DNA from: an uncultured bacterium | GTDB lineage: Bacteria > Bacillota > Clostridia > Oscillospirales > Oscillospiraceae | Length of the DNA: 5,336 nucleotides | Assembly: GCA_949288405.1 (NCBI GenBank) | Contig: CASEKM010000116.1 | Coordinates: 1-5,336 of the forward strand | Direction of reading: 5' to 3' | Shown: piece after piece, positions 1 through 5,224 of the stretch | How positions within the stretch are numbered: position 1 is the stretch's first letter | How the letters are laid out: every line of letters begins with the position of its first letter | Notes under the pieces: generated by a model | The model's database searches: none | What the model saw: the letters and a program-made list of their open reading frames with translations, nothing else | Told to the model about the DNA's origin: nothing | Made by a program: the position numbers and the translations under genes

Positions 1-633
1 CTGGGCGATTTGATCTCCCGCACCCCCAGCCGCGGGGAGCCCCCCGCCGCCCGGCGTCAGATCTTATTGCTGATCGTGGCCACCCTGCCCCTGTTCCTGG
101 TGCTGCCCGTCAAGAAATATGTGGAGGCGGTGGGCAACTACCCGGCGGCGGTGAGCTGCATCCTGCTGCTCACCGGCGTGGTCCTCTTCCTGTCCGACCG
201 CATGGCCAAGGGCCGGAAAAACGCCCGGAACACCACGCTGAAGGACGCCGTGCTCATCGGCGTGGCCCAGGGCTTTGCCACCCTGCCCGGCCTGTCCCGC
301 TCGGGCAGCACCATCGCCGCCGGCATGGCCCTGGGGCTGGACCGGAAGTTCGCCGTGCGCTTCTCCTTCCTCATGTCCCTGCCCGCCGTGCTGGGCGCCA
401 CCATCCTGGAGCTGGTGGATGTGATCGGGGAAGGGAGCGTGGACGCCGCCCTGCTGCCCAAGTACCTGCTGGGCATGGTCATCGCCGGGGTGGTGGGCTA
501 CTTCTCCATCGGCCTGGTGAACCTGCTGGCCTCCAAGGGCAAGTTCGGCGCCTTCGCCTACTACTGCTGGATCGCCGGCGGCGTGTTCCTGGTGCTCAGT
601 CTGCTGAACTTCACCCTGGTCCCGGCGGTGTAA
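1..633 (+). CDS. uppP: Undecaprenyl-diphosphatase UppP (BacA family), 5'-truncated by the window edge
   Basis: Integral membrane enzyme that removes one phosphate from undecaprenyl diphosphate, regenerating the C55-P lipid carrier for peptidoglycan and other wall polymers; the family also confers bacitracin tolerance. The reading frame is open from base 1 to the TAA at 631-633, giving 210 residues. The diagnostic second family motif, PGLSRSGSTI, is at bases 286-315; its Ser-Arg-Ser-Gly stretch contributes catalytic residues. It is followed by GMALGLDRK and several hydrophobic segments (LLLIVATLPLFLVLPV near the start, LLGMVIAGVVGYFSIGLV, and a C-terminal YYCWIAGGVFLVLSLLNF). Family members are about 270-280 residues, so roughly 60-70 N-terminal residues, including the first glutamate-rich motif, lie outside the window. 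An in-frame TTG at base 10 is not a credible start because the motif would then sit too close to the N-terminus. It ends 36 bases before ftsK on the same strand, with no terminator between. Identification is firm; only the missing N-terminus is unseen. Confidence 0.96.
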   Translation: MGDLISRTPSRGEPPAARRQILLLIVATLPLFLVLPVKKYVEAVGNYPAAVSCILLLTGVVLFLSDRMAKGRKNARNTTLKDAVLIGVAQGFATLPGLSRSGSTIAAGMALGLDRKFAVRFSFLMSLPAVLGATILELVDVIGEGSVDAALLPKYLLGMVIAGVVGYFSIGLVNLLASKGKFGAFAYYCWIAGGVFLVLSLLNFTLVPAV

Positions 634-644
634 CGCAACTCAAC

Positions 645-659
645 ATCCTGAGAAAGGAT
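645..659 (+). promoter_or_regulatory. ftsK ribosome binding site inside a small inverted repeat
   Basis: The Shine-Dalgarno sequence GAAAGGA (652-658) lies 11 bases before the ftsK ATG. It falls largely within a perfect inverted repeat, ATCCT (645-649), loop GAGAA, AGGAT (655-659). In RNA the stem would occlude most of the site. The stem is only five base pairs with two G-C pairs, so the effect would be modest. A ribosome terminating on uppP at 633 could melt it, which would couple the two genes. The repeat is seen directly; the coupling is inferred. Confidence 0.4.
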
Positions 660-669
660 CTTTCACACT

Positions 670-3447
670 ATGGCAACGTCACAAAAGCGATCCGGCGGAA
701 GCCGCGCCTCCTCCGGGGGGCGGCGGACCTCCTCCGCCTCCAAGGGCAAAAGCAGCTCCTCCCGGAGCCGGAAGCAGTCTCCCGCGCCCGCCCACCGGCC
801 CTACCGCCGTGAGGTGGGGGCGGGCGTCTGCCTGCTGCTGGCCATTTTCACGCTCTTCGGGTGCTTCCACATCCAGGCCCTGTTTATCGACGCCCTGTGC
901 GGGCTGATCCGCGGCCTGATCGGCTACGGCTTCTGGCTCACCCCCCCCGCCCTGCTGCTCTCCAGCTTCATCCTGGCCTTTCACCGGGGGCGGCCGGTGC
1001 GTCTGCGGGTGTTCTGCGCCCTGATGCTCCCCCTGCTGCTCTCCTGCGTGGTCCACAGCGTCTCCGCCCAGGCCCTGCCCTGGGACTCCGCCCTGGTCCA
1101 GACCCTGTGGGCCAGCGGCGAGGCCATGACCACCGGCGGCGTCCTCTCCGGCGTGCTGGCCCAGGCCTTTGTCCAGGTGTTCAGCGCCGTGGGCGCAGCG
1201 GTGATCTTTGTCCTGGGCCTGCTCATGTCCGGCCTGGGCGCCTTTGACCTGACCATCGTGGATGTGGCCGACTGGATCTTTACCCGTCCCCGGTATGAGT
1301 ACGAGCCGGAGGACCCCCCGGAGCGTCCGGTGGTCCGTGTCCCCCGGCCGGAGCCCCGCGCCTCCGAGCGCCGGGCGGCGGCTGACATCGACATCCCCGT
1401 GGAGGACGGCCCCCTGGTGGGGAAGGAGCCCCCTCCTCCCCCGGAGAAGAAGAAGCACTTCTTTGACCGCAGGCCCCGGGTGCCCTCCCCCGATCAGCTC
1501 CTCACCGGGGGCGCGGCAACCCCCGCCGCCCCGGAGGAGGCCCCTGCCCCCGCGCCCCAGCCGGAGGTCAAGGCCGCCCCTGCCGGGGAGACCGCCCCCT
1601 CCCCCGCCCTCTCCGGCGGGACCCAGGGGGGCGCAGAGGCCGCCCCCTCCCTCCCGGCGGAGCCGGAGGAGAATGTCCCCCCCAGCTATGTGTCCCAGCC
1701 CGCTCCCGCCCAGGCCCCTCCCCCGCCCATGCCTGAGGTGGTCCGGGAGCCCGCCGTAGCCAAAAACGGCAAGGAGGAGGCCCAGCAGGCCGCCGCCGAG
1801 ATGGCCCAGCACATCCAGGCCGGGCTGGAGCAGGAGACGCCCCCCTACCACTACCCGCCTCTGGACCTGCTCCAGGAGGGGCGGGGCGACCTGGGCGGCG
1901 AGGCCCTGGTGGAGCTCAACGCCAACAAGCAGCGGCTGTCCGACACCATCCACTCCTTCGGCATCGACGCCAACATCGTCAACGTCACCCGGGGGCCCTC
2001 GGTCACCCGGTACGAGTTGGAGCTGGATCAGGGGGTGCGGCTGAACAAGCTCACCAACCTGTCCGACGACATCGCCCTGGCCCTGGGGGCCTCCGGAGTG
2101 CGCATCGCCCCCATCCCCGGAAAAATCTCCATGGTGGGCATCGAGGTACCCAACAAGCTGGTGTCCCCGGTAAACATCCGCACCGTCCTCAGCTCCGGCG
2201 AGTTCCAGGACAGCCCCAGCAAGGTGTCCTTCGCCGTGGGCAAGGACATCGGGGGCAAGTGCATCGTGGGCAACATCGCCAAGCTGCCCCACCTGCTCAT
2301 CGCCGGCACCACCGGCTCGGGCAAGTCGGTGTGCACCAACTCCCTCATTATCTCCCTGCTGTACAAGGCCAGCCCGGAGGAAGTCCGCCTGATCATGGTG
2401 GACCCCAAGATGGTGGAGCTGGGCATCTACAACGGCATCCCCCACCTGCTCATTCCCGTGGTCACCGACCCGAAAAAGGCCGCCGGCGCCCTCCAGTGGG
2501 CGGTGACCGAGATGATGAAGCGCTACCGCACCTTTGCCGAGGTGGGGGTGCGGGACCTGGCCTCCTACAACGCCAAGGCCGCCCAGACCGAGGGCATGGA
2601 GAAGATGCCCCAGGTGGTGGTGGTCATCGACGAGCTGGCCGACCTGATGCTGGTGGCCGCCAAGGAGGTGGAGGAGTCCATCTGCCGGGTGGCCCAGATG
2701 GGTCGCGCCAGCGGTATGCACCTGATCATCGCCACCCAGCGGCCCTCCGCCGACGTAATCACCGGCCTGATGAAGGCCAACATCCCCAGCCGCATCGCCT
2801 TCGCCGTGGCCTCCGCCATGGAGTCCCGCATCATCCTGGACACCCAGGGGGCGGAGAAGCTGGTGGGCCGGGGGGACATGCTGTACTTCCCCCTGGGCTC
2901 CGGCAAGCCCACCCGGGTGCAGGGCTGTCTCATCACCGACCAGGAGGTGGCCTCTGTGGTGGACTATGTGAAGTCCAACAGCGGCGCCGCCCAGTACGAC
3001 GACCAGGTGATGCAGGAGATCGAGCAGCACGCCGCCGAGAAGGACAAGGCCTCCAAGGGGGTGGGCGGCTCCGACCCCACCGCCGGGGAGGAGGAGTACG
3101 ACGAGCTCATCAACGCCGCCATCGAGGTGGTGCTGGAGACCGGCCAGGCCTCCGTGTCCATGCTCCAGCGGCGGCTGAAGCTGGGCTACGCCCGGGCTGC
3201 CCGCCTGGTGGACCAGATGGAGGAGAAGGGCGTGGTGGGCCCCTTCGAGGGCTCCAAGGCCCGACAGCTCCTCATTACCAAGGAGCAGTGGCAGGAGATG
3301 CAGTACCGCCAGGGCATCGTCTCCCAGCCCGTCCCCCCCGAGACGCCGGAGGTCCCCCCCGCGGAGGAGCAGGCGCCCCAGTATACAGACGCCCCGCCCT
3401 TCGACGTGGACGAGGAGCTGGACCGGGCGGAGGAGGATACGCTGTAA
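670..3447 (+). CDS. ftsK: DNA translocase FtsK/SpoIIIE
   Basis: Septum-anchored hexameric ATPase that pumps double-stranded DNA during division (and, in spore formers, into the forespore). Length is 925 residues. The N-terminus (1-48) is Ser/Arg/Lys-rich and cytoplasmic. Four or five hydrophobic helices follow at about 50-70, 83-104, 112-131 and 155-190. A low-complexity Pro/Ala/Glu linker spans about 210-390. The motor's alpha domain begins near PPLDLL (396-401). The RecA-like beta domain has Walker A GTTGSGKS (546-553, Lys552), Walker B VVVVIDELAD (649-658, Asp654/Glu655) and the conserved ATQRPS (688-693). The winged-helix gamma domain, which reads sequence polarity, covers about 810-875 with GYARAARLVDQMEEKGVVGP. 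All catalytic residues are present. About 45 acidic, Pro-rich residues follow gamma. The ATG at 670 has a Shine-Dalgarno at 652-658. It is probably cotranscribed with uppP and ends at the hairpin at 3453-3484. From sequence alone I cannot separate an FtsK role from a SpoIIIE role. Confidence 0.97.
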   Translation: MATSQKRSGGSRASSGGRRTSSASKGKSSSSRSRKQSPAPAHRPYRREVGAGVCLLLAIFTLFGCFHIQALFIDALCGLIRGLIGYGFWLTPPALLLSSFILAFHRGRPVRLRVFCALMLPLLLSCVVHSVSAQALPWDSALVQTLWASGEAMTTGGVLSGVLAQAFVQVFSAVGAAVIFVLGLLMSGLGAFDLTIVDVADWIFTRPRYEYEPEDPPERPVVRVPRPEPRASERRAAADIDIPVEDGPLVGKEPPPPPEKKKHFFDRRPRVPSPDQLLTGGAATPAAPEEAPAPAPQPEVKAAPAGETAPSPALSGGTQGGAEAAPSLPAEPEENVPPSYVSQPAPAQAPPPPMPEVVREPAVAKNGKEEAQQAAAEMAQHIQAGLEQETPPYHYPPLDLLQEGRGDLGGEALVELNANKQRLSDTIHSFGIDANIVNVTRGPSVTRYELELDQGVRLNKLTNLSDDIALALGASGVRIAPIPGKISMVGIEVPNKLVSPVNIRTVLSSGEFQDSPSKVSFAVGKDIGGKCIVGNIAKLPHLLIAGTTGSGKSVCTNSLIISLLYKASPEEVRLIMVDPKMVELGIYNGIPHLLIPVVTDPKKAAGALQWAVTEMMKRYRTFAEVGVRDLASYNAKAAQTEGMEKMPQVVVVIDELADLMLVAAKEVEESICRVAQMGRASGMHLIIATQRPSADVITGLMKANIPSRIAFAVASAMESRIILDTQGAEKLVGRGDMLYFPLGSGKPTRVQGCLITDQEVASVVDYVKSNSGAAQYDDQVMQEIEQHAAEKDKASKGVGGSDPTAGEEEYDELINAAIEVVLETGQASVSMLQRRLKLGYARAARLVDQMEEKGVVGPFEGSKARQLLITKEQWQEMQYRQGIVSQPVPPETPEVPPAEEQAPQYTDAPPFDVDEELDRAEEDTL

Positions 3448-3452
3448 GCGCA

Positions 3453-3484
3453 AAAACCGTGGACCCAACCAGGTCCACGGTTTT
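3453..3484. terminator. Bidirectional intrinsic terminator between ftsK and the TetR gene
   Basis: A perfect 13-bp stem, AAAACCGTGGACC (3453-3465) with GGTCCACGGTTTT (3472-3484), encloses the six-base loop CAACCA. It starts 6 bases after the ftsK stop and sits 8 bases beyond the stop of the convergent TetR gene. The arms begin with A and end with T, so each strand reads a G/C stem followed by a T run: TTTTCCTTTT on plus and TTTTTG on minus. It can therefore end transcription from both sides. Confidence 0.9.
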
Positions 3485-3491
3485 CCTTTTG

Positions 3492-4094
3492 TCAGTTTGG
3501 CGCACCGCCGGGGTAAAACTCCGGGAAGGTCTGCCGGATCACATTGGACAGGAACTCCACCATAAACTGCATCCTGTCCTGGTCCCCTGCCGCCAGGGGG
3601 CGGTAGCGGACGATCAGGGACAAGATCCCCGTCAGCAGGAAGTGGAGCTTCATGTCGTTCTCTACACAGGGAGTCAGCTTGCCCACCCGGTAGATCTGGG
3701 CCTGAAAGGCCTCCAGAAAACACTGGGGATAGCCGGAACAGAACTGGATGTTCCGCTCGTACAGCAGGGCGCGCTCCCCCCGGGAGAGGGCCTCCCCCAT
3801 GGGCTCCACCTGGGCGAACATGAAGGTGCGGACAAAGGCCTCCGGGTCCTGGAACAGAGCCGGATAGGGGTCGAAGCTCCCGGCGATCTTTTCCGCCGTC
3901 TGCTCCACCAGCTGGCTGTACAGGTGGAAGATGTCCAGATAGTGGAGGTAAAAGGTCCCCTTGCTGATCTCCGCCCGGGCGGCCAGCTCTGTAACGGTGA
4001 TCTTGTTCACCGGCTTCTCTTCGATCAGCTCCAGAAATGCGCTCTGAATGGCGCGGCGGGTCTTCAGCACCCGCAGGTCGGTTTTGGCTTCCAT
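3492..4094 (-). CDS. TetR/AcrR-family transcriptional regulator
   Basis: A 200-residue ligand-responsive repressor, the usual length for the family. The N-terminal DNA-binding domain spans about residues 10-58: a first helix (RRAIQSAFLELIEEKPVNKITV) followed by the helix-turn-helix TELAARAEISKGTFYLHY, the family signature ending in the F-Y-x-H-Y recognition helix. The all-helical remainder (60-200) would be the dimerisation and effector domain; its ligand cannot be predicted. I chose the ATG at 4094 over an in-frame ATG at 4166 because AAGAGGAA lies about 8 bases upstream of it. The longer form would also add 24 unrelated residues and translate through an operator-like inverted repeat. It is divergent from a 56-residue protein gene and shares an AT-rich promoter region with two TAGACG-based inverted repeats, so autoregulation and control of that neighbour are likely (inferred). 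It converges on ftsK across a shared terminator. Family assignment is firm; the target is inferred. Confidence 0.93.
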   Translation of the reverse strand: MEAKTDLRVLKTRRAIQSAFLELIEEKPVNKITVTELAARAEISKGTFYLHYLDIFHLYSQLVEQTAEKIAGSFDPYPALFQDPEAFVRTFMFAQVEPMGEALSRGERALLYERNIQFCSGYPQCFLEAFQAQIYRVGKLTPCVENDMKLHFLLTGILSLIVRYRPLAAGDQDRMQFMVEFLSNVIRQTFPEFYPGGAPN

Positions 4095-4111
4095 GGGTTG
4101 GTTCCTCTTGT

Positions 4112-4139
4112 AATAGACGATTTGCGGCAGGCGTCTATT
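4112..4139. promoter_or_regulatory. Inverted repeat O1, candidate TetR operator or leader hairpin
   Basis: Perfect 8-bp arms AATAGACG (4112-4119) and CGTCTATT (4132-4139) flank 12 bases. The site is 17 bases upstream of the TetR start codon and just before its ribosome binding site. The core TAGACG recurs in the second palindrome at 4174-4187, which suggests a common binding protein, most simply the adjacent TetR regulator acting on its own gene. The 12-base gap is wide for a single TetR dimer site. The two arms may therefore be halves of separate weak sites, or the repeat may work as an mRNA hairpin in front of the ribosome binding site. Confidence 0.5.
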
Positions 4140-4169
4140 TTTTGCCGGTTTGCAATAGCCGGTCATTGT

Positions 4170-4175
4170 ATCATA
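4170..4175 (-). promoter_or_regulatory. Possible -10 box for the TetR gene
   Basis: Read on the minus strand this is TATGAT, five of six matches to TATAAT, about 76 bases from the TetR start codon. No good -35 box sits 16-18 bases further upstream, so the call is weak. It abuts the palindrome at 4175-4186. If correct, the divergent promoters overlap and one bound repressor could silence both. Confidence 0.25.
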
Positions 4176-4187
4176 GACGGCCGTCTT
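4174..4187. promoter_or_regulatory. Palindrome O2, candidate TetR operator in a promoter spacer
   Basis: AGACGGCCGTCT (4175-4186) is a perfect 12-base palindrome, read as half-sites TAGACG and CGTCTT two bases apart. It lies wholly between the -35 and -10 boxes of the plus-strand promoter, and its core matches the arms of the inverted repeat at 4112-4139. A degenerate copy, AATAGCCGGTCATT (4154-4167, five of seven symmetric pairs), lies between the two. Size, symmetry and position fit a TetR-family operator; binding itself is inferred. Confidence 0.6.
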
Positions 4188-4205
4188 TTATACTATACCA
4201 CGGAA

Positions 4206-4242
4206 GGGACAGGACTTCCAGCAAAATCAGAACCCCTGTCCC
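4206..4242 (+). promoter_or_regulatory. Inverted repeat in the mRNA leader of the small protein gene
   Basis: Perfect 8-bp arms GGGACAGG (4206-4213) and CCTGTCCC (4235-4242) surround 21 bases, a few bases after the predicted transcription start and 9 bases before the Shine-Dalgarno AAGGAG (4252-4257). The loop carries CTTCCA (4215-4220), which can pair instead with GGAAG (4202-4206) or with TGGAAG (4249-4254) at the ribosome binding site. It could be a 5' stabilising hairpin or a simple RNA switch. No known riboswitch class is recognisable. Confidence 0.4.
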
Positions 4243-4265
4243 GGCATTTGGAAGGAGAAACGAAC

Positions 4266-4436
4266 ATGGAAGCGTATAAAATCGGAGACTTGGTTTACGC
4301 CAGACTGGGGACTCTCCCGGTGGTGGGCACTGTGGTGGATTGGAACGCCGGGCTGGGCAAGTACCTGGTCCGCTTCAGCGCCGTCCAGCAGGACTGGTAT
4401 GGGGAGGGGGAGCTGACCCCCTATTCGGAACAATAA
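4266..4436 (+). CDS. Small conserved-looking protein, 56 residues, probable SH3-like beta barrel, function unknown
   Basis: I do not recognise a named family. The start is well supported: ATG at 4266 preceded by AAGGAG (4252-4257) at 8 bases; the stop is TAA at 4434-4436. The product (begins MEAYKIGDLVYARLG, ends ELTPYSEQ) has no signal peptide, membrane helix or cysteine. It alternates short beta-prone stretches with turns: GDLVYAR (7-13), VVGTVVDW (19-26), a GLGK turn, YLVRFS (33-38), DWYGEGEL (43-50). The pattern G-D-x-V ... G-T-V-V-x-W ... Y-L-V-R-F ... W ... E-L-x-P is typical of compact SH3/Tudor/KOW-like barrels that bind nucleic acid or protein; this is inferred from the pattern only. 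It has its own promoter, a putative repressor site in that promoter, a structured leader and a terminator, so it is a single-gene transcript divergent from the TetR regulator and very probably under its control. Confidence 0.8.
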   Translation: MEAYKIGDLVYARLGTLPVVGTVVDWNAGLGKYLVRFSAVQQDWYGEGELTPYSEQ

Positions 4437-4443
4437 GGCAGGA

Positions 4444-4475
4444 AACCCCGTGGACTTGAGAAAGCCCACGGGGTT
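4444..4475. terminator. Bidirectional intrinsic terminator between the small gene and the Xre gene
   Basis: AACCCCGTGG (4444-4453) pairs perfectly with CCACGGGGTT (4466-4475). After one A-C mismatch the stem continues for three pairs (CTT/AAG) to a GAGA loop of the GNRA type. It is 7 bases past the small gene's stop and 7 bases past the stop of the convergent Xre gene. Downstream tails are only moderately T-rich (TTCTTCTGTTT on plus, GTTTCC on minus), so efficiency may be less than for the terminator at 3453-3484. Confidence 0.8.
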
Positions 4476-4482
4476 CTTCTGT

Positions 4483-5091
4483 TTACTTGGTCAGTACCTT
4501 CTTATGGTAACCCTTTTTCCCACAGTGGGGACACTTCATCCGCCGGTCCCGGCCAATGTGGGGGGCCAGCACCACCGCCTTCATGGTGGGGACGTACCGG
4601 TACTGACAGTGAGGGCACTCATAGTAGCCCGCGTCGTGCTCCACCCGCAGGGCCCAGACAATGCCTACCACCAGGAAAGCGCCCCCCACCAAAATCAGGG
4701 CCATCCGCCACCAGATGTTCTCCACCGCGAAGATGGCGGCGAAGAGCATCACCAGATAGGTGACCGTGGCCGACAGGGCGATCACGAGTTCCAGAGACAG
4801 CAGGGCCCGGTTTTTCACCGCCTCCAGCTGCTGCAGCTCCAGCAGGTGCTCCTCCGCCTTCTGCTGATATCCCTCCGGGTCCAGCCGCTCCCCGGACAGG
4901 AGCTCGTTGACGGTGATGTGGAGCAGACTGCACAGCTCCAGCATGAGGGAGGCGTCGGGCATATTTTTGCCGGTCTCCCACTTGGAGACCGCCCGGTCGC
5001 TGATTCCCAGCTTTTCCCCCAGGGCCGCTTGGGTGTAGCCCGCCTCTCTCCTGCACTGAGCGATAAAGGCGCCGATCTTGTCCTGTTCCAT
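4483..5091 (-). CDS. Xre-family helix-turn-helix membrane protein with C-terminal zinc ribbon
   Basis: A 202-residue probable membrane-tethered DNA-binding protein. Domain order: Cro/CI-type helix-turn-helix at residues 5-60, with the hallmark TQAALGEKLGISDRAVSKWETGKNMPD; a charged, probably coiled segment DPEGYQQKAEEHLLELQQLEAVKNR (71-95); two hydrophobic helices, about 97-123 and 127-149, forming a hairpin that leaves both ends in the cytoplasm; and a rubredoxin-like zinc ribbon with CPHC knuckles at Cys159/Cys162 and Cys187/Cys190. All four ligands are present. Firmicutes carry many proteins that join an Xre domain to membrane helices and, in some, zinc ribbons; targets and signals are mostly unknown, and I infer a regulator that senses something at the membrane. 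I chose the ATG at 5091 because AAAGGGGG sits 7 bases upstream; an in-frame ATG at 5118 lacks a good site and would add nine residues that overlap it. It converges on the small gene across a shared terminator. Confidence 0.88.
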   Translation of the reverse strand: MEQDKIGAFIAQCRREAGYTQAALGEKLGISDRAVSKWETGKNMPDASLMLELCSLLHITVNELLSGERLDPEGYQQKAEEHLLELQQLEAVKNRALLSLELVIALSATVTYLVMLFAAIFAVENIWWRMALILVGGAFLVVGIVWALRVEHDAGYYECPHCQYRYVPTMKAVVLAPHIGRDRRMKCPHCGKKGYHKKVLTK

Positions 5092-5143
5092 AGAGATCCC
5101 CCTTTCGCCTGCCAGCATACCCCAGGCGGAAGAAAAATGCCAC

Positions 5144-5156
5144 CAACCAGCGGTTG
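5144..5156. promoter_or_regulatory. Short inverted repeat upstream of the Xre gene
   Basis: CAACC (5144-5148) and GGTTG (5152-5156) are perfect arms around AGC, about 53 bases upstream of the Xre start. Xre regulators often bind short palindromes near their own promoters, so this is a candidate autoregulatory site. No convincing -35/-10 pair could be placed around it, and a 5-bp repeat can arise by chance. Confidence 0.25.
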
Positions 5157-5184
5157 AGTTGAGAAAATTCCAGGTTTTCAGAGG

Positions 5185-5202
5185 AAAAACGCCGCCAGCG
5201 GC
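5185..5202 (-). terminator. Weak possible terminator for minus-strand transcription entering from the right
   Basis: On the minus strand GCCGCTGGCGGC (5202-5191) can form a 4-5 bp G/C hairpin, followed directly by GTTTTT. The stem is short and the loop tight, so it is a marginal intrinsic terminator. If real, it would insulate the Xre gene from a gene beyond the right edge. The rest of 5092-5224 shows no open frame with a ribosome binding site. Confidence 0.2.
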
Positions 5203-5224
5203 AATGTCATTTCGTTAGAGGAAG

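Larger units (their letters stand above)
4166..4194 (+). promoter_or_regulatory. Sigma-A-type promoter for the 56-residue protein gene
   Basis: A -10 box TATACT (4189-4194) is preceded, with the optimal 17-base spacer, by TTGTAT (4166-4171), which keeps the TTG of the -35 consensus. Predicted start of transcription is near 4201, giving a leader of about 65 bases before the ATG at 4266. The spacer contains the palindrome AGACGGCCGTCT, the classic placement for a repressor that blocks RNA polymerase. Confidence 0.55.

Noticed and set aside
428..435. GGGAAGGG here and GGGTAGGG at 5292-5299, matching the E. coli KOPS consensus GGGNAGGG
   Set aside because: The reverse-strand form CCCTGCCC occurs at least as often in the same G+C-rich window (for example 281-288), so there is no visible strand polarity, and the consensus belongs to another lineage.
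1300..1840. Pro/Ala/Glu-rich low-complexity stretch, considered as a repeat array or frameshifted region
   Set aside because: The frame stays open with no regular repeat unit, and it lies exactly where FtsK proteins have a variable linker between the membrane and motor domains.
679..3723. A very long open frame (about 1014 codons) on the minus strand, opposite ftsK
   Set aside because: It is an antisense shadow of a G+C-rich gene: low-complexity Gly/Leu/His/Pro composition, no domain, and it runs through the terminator into the TetR gene. FtsK on the plus strand has every catalytic motif.
4095..4166. Longer TetR form starting at the ATG at 4166
   Set aside because: It would add 24 residues without family similarity, lacks a good Shine-Dalgarno, and would place the operator-like repeat in coding sequence. 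The ATG at 4094 has AAGAGGAA at good spacing.
2259..4265. A long plus-strand open frame that runs in phase into the small gene
   Set aside because: It overlaps ftsK in another frame and is antisense to the TetR gene, with Gly/Arg/Pro/His-rich nonsense composition. It also crosses a strong terminator. Only the last 56 codons, with their own Shine-Dalgarno, are real.
4450..5157. A 235-codon plus-strand frame over the Xre gene
   Set aside because: No ribosome binding site, begins inside a terminator hairpin, and is antisense to a gene with clear HTH and zinc-ribbon motifs.
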